From Pseudomonadota bacterium (GTDB lineage: Bacteria; Pseudomonadota; Gammaproteobacteria; Burkholderiales; Ferrovaceae): DNA of 8,886 nt. This document shows, one piece after another, positions 5,770 through 8,886 of the stretch (positions are counted from its first letter, which is position 1; the number at the start of each line of letters is the position of its first letter). The DNA lies in assembly GCA_021804705.1 (NCBI GenBank), contig JAJZHC010000050.1, forward strand, positions 1-8,886. Reading direction: 5' to 3'. The position numbers and the translations under genes are program-made. The notes below the pieces were generated by a model, which worked only from the letters and a program-made list of their open reading frames with translations, ran no database searches and was not told the DNA's origin.

Positions 5770-6911
5770 GGGCGGGGTTCCGTGGGCAAGAGTCGTTGCA
5801 GGATGTTCTGGTAAATGGCTGAGAGCGGTGCCACGTCGGCCACCGCAACGCATTCGTCGCGCTGGTGGATTGTGGCGTTGCAGGGTCCCAGTTCCACCAC
5901 CTCCGGGCAGAGGGTGGTGATGAAGCGGCCATCGGAAGTGCCGCCCGTGGTGGATACCTCCGGGATGAGGCCCGTCACGCCGTGCACCGCCTCGCGCACC
6001 GCGTTCACCAGGGTGCCGCGCGGCGTGAGGAAGGGGTGCGCTCCCAGATCCCACTGGAGGTCGTAATCCAGGCCATGGCGCCTTAGTACGCCTTCCGTGC
6101 GTTCGCGCAGGGAAGCCTCGGTGCTGGCCGTGGAAAAGCGGAAGTTGAACCAGGCGCTCAGTTCGCCGGGGATGACGTTGCCTGCCCCCGTGCCGCTTTG
6201 CAGGTTGGAGACCTGGAAGGAGGTGGCCGGAAAGTCTTCATTGGCGTTGTCCCATACCATGGCGGCCAGCTCGGCCAGGGCCGGGGCGGCCTCATGGATC
6301 GGGTTGCGCGCCAGGTGTGGATAGGCCACATGGCCCTGGATGCCGCGCACCGTGAGGCGTCCCGAGAGCGAACCGCGCCGGCCGTTTTTGATGGTGTCGC
6401 CCAGATGCCTGACCGAGGTGGGTTCACCCACGATGCAGTAATCGAGAGTCTGACCCTGTTGCTTCAGCCATTCCACCACGCGCACCGTGCCATCCGCGGC
6501 CGGGCCTTCCTCGTCGGAAGTAAGCAGGAGGGCGATGGAGCCGGGGGCTTTGGGATGGTCGCGCAAAAATCCTTCAATGGCGGTGACGAAGGCGGCCAGC
6601 GAGGTTTTCATGTCGGCAGCGCCGCGCCCATACAGAAACCCGTCGCGAATTTCAGGAGCAAAGGGCGGCGACTGCCAGCCGTTCTCCGGACCCGGGGGTA
6701 CCACGTCCGTGTGTCCGGCAAAAACCACCAGTGGTGCGGTGCTGCCACGGCGCAGCCAGAGGTTGCGCACGTCTCCAAACACGAGTTCCTGCGCCACAAA
6801 CCCCAGGGATGCCAGGCGTTGTGCAATCAGGGCCTGGCATCCACCATCCTCCGGCGTGATGGAGGGCATGCGGATCAGTTGCTGGGCGAGGTCGAGGGTT
6901 GGGTTCGTCAT
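5766..6911 (-). CDS. dapE: Succinyl-diaminopimelate desuccinylase
   Basis: DapE is a di-zinc M20-family hydrolase that converts N-succinyl-L,L-2,6-diaminopimelate to L,L-diaminopimelate plus succinate in lysine and peptidoglycan-precursor synthesis. The 381-residue protein has every active-site residue at the positions known for Haemophilus influenzae DapE. H67 and catalytic D69 lie in AGHTDVVPPG, bridging D100 in GRGAADMK, base E134 and ligand E135 in TSDEEGPA, E163 in VGEPT, H194 in IQGHVAYPH, and H349 in NATIHQ. The dimerisation (lid) domain spans about 180-290. The ATG at 6911 is chosen over one 12 codons upstream (6947): GGAG lies 8 nt before it, it overlaps the preceding NRDE gene by just 4 nt (ATGA), and MTNPTLDLAQQLI is the usual N-terminus. 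Its stop overlaps the prmB start. Confidence 0.97.
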   Translation of the reverse strand: MTNPTLDLAQQLIRMPSITPEDGGCQALIAQRLASLGFVAQELVFGDVRNLWLRRGSTAPLVVFAGHTDVVPPGPENGWQSPPFAPEIRDGFLYGRGAADMKTSLAAFVTAIEGFLRDHPKAPGSIALLLTSDEEGPAADGTVRVVEWLKQQGQTLDYCIVGEPTSVRHLGDTIKNGRRGSLSGRLTVRGIQGHVAYPHLARNPIHEAAPALAELAAMVWDNANEDFPATSFQVSNLQSGTGAGNVIPGELSAWFNFRFSTASTEASLRERTEGVLRRHGLDYDLQWDLGAHPFLTPRGTLVNAVREAVHGVTGLIPEVSTTGGTSDGRFITTLCPEVVELGPCNATIHQRDECVAVADVAPLSAIYQNILQRLLPTEPRP

Positions 6912-7711
6912 GCCAAAGGCTCCAAGGGTGAGGGCATTATGCCGCATTCGCCGGTGACGACCCCTTCCCGATTGAAGCTGCGTTCGGCAAACCAGGATGC
7001 GCCGTCACAATGGCGCAATAGCACCGTGGTGCTGCGCGTGCCGTAATCCGGGTCGCGAATGAAGGCGGCAGAGATCAGGCGCTCGCGCGCCAGGGGAATG
7101 CCGGTATCTGGCAGCAGGGCGTCAGGATAGGGCGTGGTGTCGTTCATCAGGCCCATCATGCGCGTTGCCAGCAGGGGCATGCCCTGAGGAGGGCTGTCCG
7201 CCGGCGTGTCATGGAGCAGGGCGGCAAGTCCTTCCTTGGCGGCACTGACCTTGGGCCAGGGCGTGTCCAGCAGGTGGTTGCTCAGGCCGTACACCCCGGG
7301 ATGCAGGGGGATGATGGCGCCCGTGCGGCTTTCGAGGCAGCACAGTTCGGTCCCGTCGCCTGCCAGCAGGTTGAAATCGTTGTAGTCGTCAAGACGTGCC
7401 TTGATCGTCTCCAGCCAGGCCTTGGGCGGCAGATCGCCCAGCAGAAACTCCTGCGTCAGTTCGCCGCGCGAGCGGCGTTGCTGTTCAAACTGGGCCGGGT
7501 CTCGGTAGTTGGTGATGGCGGCAAAGCGTCCCTGACGCGTCACACCCAGCCAGGTGCCGCCGGCTTTGAGATCGCGCCCTGCCAGCACTTCGGGATGATC
7601 CGGCCAGAAGGCGGCGGGCAGGGTGGGGCGCGCATGAAACTCGTCGCGGTTGCCCACCAGCGCCAGTGCGTAAGCGGGATGGGCCTGCCACGCCAGGGCT
7701 ATCAGGCACAT
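6908..7711 (-). CDS. NRDE family protein (TANGO2-like, Ntn-hydrolase-like fold)
   Basis: The 267-residue product belongs to the NRDE/TANGO2 family. It has the name-giving motif GNRDEF at 20-25, then AGRDLKAGGTWLGV (44-57), TNYRD (67-71), NDFNLLAGDG (111-120), YGLSNHLLDTPWPKV (141-155) and a late YGTRSTTVLL segment. These cover the conserved core from end to end. Cys2 directly after the initiator Met is conserved in many members and resembles an N-terminal nucleophile; whether it is catalytic is not established. The function of bacterial members is unknown, and animal TANGO2 has been linked to lipid/acyl-CoA and haem handling. It lies between dapD (5-nt gap) and dapE (4-nt overlap), so it is almost certainly cotranscribed with lysine/diaminopimelate genes. 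The nearest SD-like run, GAAGG, overlaps the dapD stop only 2 nt from the ATG, so start by re-initiation after dapD seems likely. There is no signal peptide. Confidence 0.92.
   Translation of the reverse strand: MCLIALAWQAHPAYALALVGNRDEFHARPTLPAAFWPDHPEVLAGRDLKAGGTWLGVTRQGRFAAITNYRDPAQFEQQRRSRGELTQEFLLGDLPPKAWLETIKARLDDYNDFNLLAGDGTELCCLESRTGAIIPLHPGVYGLSNHLLDTPWPKVSAAKEGLAALLHDTPADSPPQGMPLLATRMMGLMNDTTPYPDALLPDTGIPLARERLISAAFIRDPDYGTRSTTVLLRHCDGASWFAERSFNREGVVTGECGIMPSPLEPLA
6920..6923 (-). promoter_or_regulatory. Shine-Dalgarno site fixing the dapE start
   Basis: On the minus strand, GGAG (6923-6920) lies 8 nt ahead of the ATG at 6911, within the final codons of the NRDE gene. It would be useless for the alternative ATG at 6947, so it decides the dapE start. 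Confidence 0.65.
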
Positions 7712-7716
7712 GGCCT

Positions 7717-8538
7717 TCAGTCACCGCGCAGGAGGTCGTTGATGCTGGTCTTGGCGCGGGTCTTGGCATCCACTTTCTTGACGATGACGGCGCAGTACAG
7801 GCTGTACTGGCCGTTGGTGGCGGGCAGGTTGCCCGAGACCACCACCGAACCCGGAGGAATGCGGCCGTAACTGACGGTACCGGTTTCCCGATCGTAGATT
7901 CTGGTGCTCTGGCCGATGTAGACGCCCATGGAAATGACCGAGCCTTCGCCCACGATGACGCCTTCCACCACTTCCGAGCGCGCGCCAATGAAGCAGTTGT
8001 CCTCGATGATGGTGGGGTTGGCCTGCACCGGTTCCAGCACACCGCCAATGCCCACTCCCCCCGAAAGGTGCACATGCTTGCCAATCTGGGCGCACGAGCC
8101 CACGGTGGCCCAGGTGTCCACCATGGTGGATTCGTCCACGTAGGCGCCGATGTTGACGTACGAGGGCATCAGCACCACGTTGCGCGCAATGTAGCTGCCG
8201 CGGCGCGCCGTGGCGGGCGGCACGACCCTGAAGCCGCCGGCTTCGAAATCGCCGTCCTGGTAGCGCGCAAACTTGCTGTCCACCTTGTCCCAGTATTGCG
8301 TGAAGCCGCCGTCCACGCGGGTGTTGTCCTTGAGACGAAAAGACAGCAGTACCGCCTTCTTGATCCACTGGTGAGTCACCCATTCGCCGTCGATTTTTTC
8401 CGCCACGCGCAACTGGCCCGCGTCCAGGCCATCCAGCACCTCGTCGATGGCCGAGCGCAGTCCGGCAGGGGCCGAGGCGATGGAGAGGGTGGCACGGTTT
8501 TCGAAAGCGTCGTCAATCAGGGTCTGAAGCGAGGACAT
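7717..8538 (-). CDS. dapD: 2,3,4,5-tetrahydropyridine-2,6-dicarboxylate N-succinyltransferase
   Basis: DapD transfers succinyl from succinyl-CoA to tetrahydrodipicolinate, the first committed step of the succinylase route to diaminopimelate and lysine. At 273 residues it matches E. coli DapD (274). A helical N-terminal domain (about 1-100) is followed by a left-handed beta-helix of imperfect hexapeptide repeats (about 110-240), for example VLMPSYVNIGAYVDESTMVD, IGKHVHLSGGVGIGG and FIGARSEVVEGVIVGEGSVI. The conserved D141 (VDTWATVGSCAQIG) and E189 (GARSEV), implicated in catalysis in this family, are present, as is the C-terminal segment SLYCAVIVKKVD (246-257). The start MSSLQTLIDDAFENR at 8538 is supported by AGGAAA 7 nt upstream. 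The same frame continues open upstream across dapC, but that extension is unconserved shadow. It begins 11 nt after dapC and ends 5 nt before the NRDE gene. Confidence 0.97.
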   Translation of the reverse strand: MSSLQTLIDDAFENRATLSIASAPAGLRSAIDEVLDGLDAGQLRVAEKIDGEWVTHQWIKKAVLLSFRLKDNTRVDGGFTQYWDKVDSKFARYQDGDFEAGGFRVVPPATARRGSYIARNVVLMPSYVNIGAYVDESTMVDTWATVGSCAQIGKHVHLSGGVGIGGVLEPVQANPTIIEDNCFIGARSEVVEGVIVGEGSVISMGVYIGQSTRIYDRETGTVSYGRIPPGSVVVSGNLPATNGQYSLYCAVIVKKVDAKTRAKTSINDLLRGD

Positions 8539-8545
8539 GGGTGTG

Positions 8546-8551
8546 TTTCCT
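8546..8551 (-). promoter_or_regulatory. Shine-Dalgarno site of dapD overlapping the dapC stop codon
   Basis: On the minus strand, AGGAAA (8551-8546) lies 7 nt before the dapD ATG at 8538. Its first two bases are also the last two of the dapC TAG stop (8552-8550). Ribosomes ending dapC would therefore cover the dapD initiation site, which favours tight coupling of the two gene products. Confidence 0.7.
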
Positions 8552-8886
8552 ATAGGGATTGGGTGAACGCGACCAGCCGATGGGCCGCTTCCAGGGTTTC
8601 TGCCAGTGAGCCTACGAGCGCGATGCGGATGCGGTTTTGTCCCGGATTGATGCCGTGTGCTTCGCGGGCCAGCAGGCTGCCGGGCAGCACGGCCAGGTGC
8701 GCCTCGCGCATCAGTCCCCGGGCAAATTCGGTATCGGCAATCGGGGTCTGTCCCCAATAATAAAAGCCGGCTTCGGGGCGCTCCAGTGGCAGGTGCGGGT
8801 GGACGATCTCGTAGAACGCCTCCAGTTTTTCGCGGTACAGGCGGCGGTTGTCACGCACGTGCGTCTCGTCCTGCCAGGCCGCCTCA
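8550..8886 (-). CDS. dapC: N-succinyldiaminopimelate aminotransferase, C-terminal part (5' end outside window)
   Basis: This is the C-terminal ~112 residues of a class I/II PLP-dependent aminotransferase; the frame is open to the right edge, beginning EAAWQDETHVRDNRRLYREK. The recognisable C-terminal core includes ERPEAGFYYWGQTP, LAVLPGSLLAREAHG and NPGQNRIRIALVGSLAE; the arginine in NRIRIAL corresponds to the conserved residue binding the substrate carboxylate. The PLP-binding lysine lies upstream, outside the window. Fold type alone would not give the substrate, but its position directly before dapD and dapE makes it the DapC that converts N-succinyl-2-amino-6-ketopimelate and glutamate to N-succinyl-L,L-diaminopimelate and 2-oxoglutarate. 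It ends with TAG 11 nt before the dapD ATG. A closely related aminotransferase (ArgD/AruC type) is less likely given this context. Confidence 0.9.
   Translation of the reverse strand, partial: EAAWQDETHVRDNRRLYREKLEAFYEIVHPHLPLERPEAGFYYWGQTPIADTEFARGLMREAHLAVLPGSLLAREAHGINPGQNRIRIALVGSLAETLEAAHRLVAFTQSL

Noticed and set aside
5770..6054. An N-terminal extension of PrmB into dapE
   Set aside because: The frame stays open, but the added sequence is a His/Gly/Arg-rich shadow of dapE; MTPWNQAVDTL at 5769 with an ATGA overlap gives the normal family length.
6912..6947. An upstream ATG for dapE giving 12 extra residues
   Set aside because: It lacks a suitable SD and would lengthen the overlap with the NRDE gene to 40 nt; the start at 6911 places the active-site residues at exactly the reference numbering.
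8539..8757. An N-terminal extension of DapD across dapC
   Set aside because: The added sequence is a shadow of dapC. The ATG at 8538 has a well-placed AGGAAA and yields the usual 273-residue protein.
7666..8760. A 364-codon open frame on the plus strand opposite dapD
   Set aside because: It is antisense to dapD, whose beta-helix repeats and catalytic residues are all intact; the opposite frame shows no conserved family motifs.
1..8886. tRNA, rRNA, CRISPR array, insertion sequence, toxin-antitoxin or phage genes
   Set aside because: I looked on both strands for clover-leaf or CCA-end patterns, regular direct repeats, terminal inverted repeats and target duplications, and transposase or integrase motifs, and saw none. 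Nearly all bases are accounted for by housekeeping genes.

Overview
This is a compact, GC-rich stretch of housekeeping genes from what looks like a betaproteobacterial chromosome. The protein types point that way: an approximately 400-residue TrpS, Smc partners ScpA/ScpB (Escherichia coli uses MukBEF instead), a short YciB, and DapC-DapD-DapE-PrmB in one cluster. Genus and species cannot be read from this window. No mobile element, CRISPR array, tRNA, rRNA or prophage signature is visible, and there is no stretch over 300 bases without a gene.

Layout: (1) yciB (septation protein A) runs leftward off the left edge. (2) Positions 541-655 are the only real intergenic region. It lies between divergent genes and holds a candidate extended -10 promoter for the rightward genes, a weak candidate promoter for yciB, and a perfect 8-bp inverted repeat. 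(3) A rightward block covers 656-4906: a PHP-family phosphoesterase/exonuclease, trpS, scpA, scpB, rluB. Apart from a 25-nt gap before trpS the genes overlap. (4) A leftward block covers 8886-4870: dapC (5' part outside the window), dapD, an NRDE/TANGO2-family gene, dapE, prmB. It is equally tight, with 11- and 5-nt gaps and two 4-nt ATGA overlaps. The two blocks converge with their last genes, rluB and prmB, overlapping tail to tail by 37 bp.

Function: the leftward block supplies the three dedicated succinylase-branch steps of diaminopimelate/lysine synthesis (DapD succinylates, DapC transaminates, DapE desuccinylates), plus a ribosomal protein L3 glutamine methyltransferase and an NRDE protein of unknown role. 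The rightward block mixes RNA/nucleotide processing (PHP protein), tRNA charging (TrpS), chromosome organisation (ScpAB, partners of an Smc not in this window) and 23S rRNA modification (RluB).

I found no convincing previously undescribed system. The points most worth a second look are the NRDE gene embedded between dapD and dapE, the inverted repeat in the yciB leader, the unusual rluB start and the rluB/prmB tail overlap.
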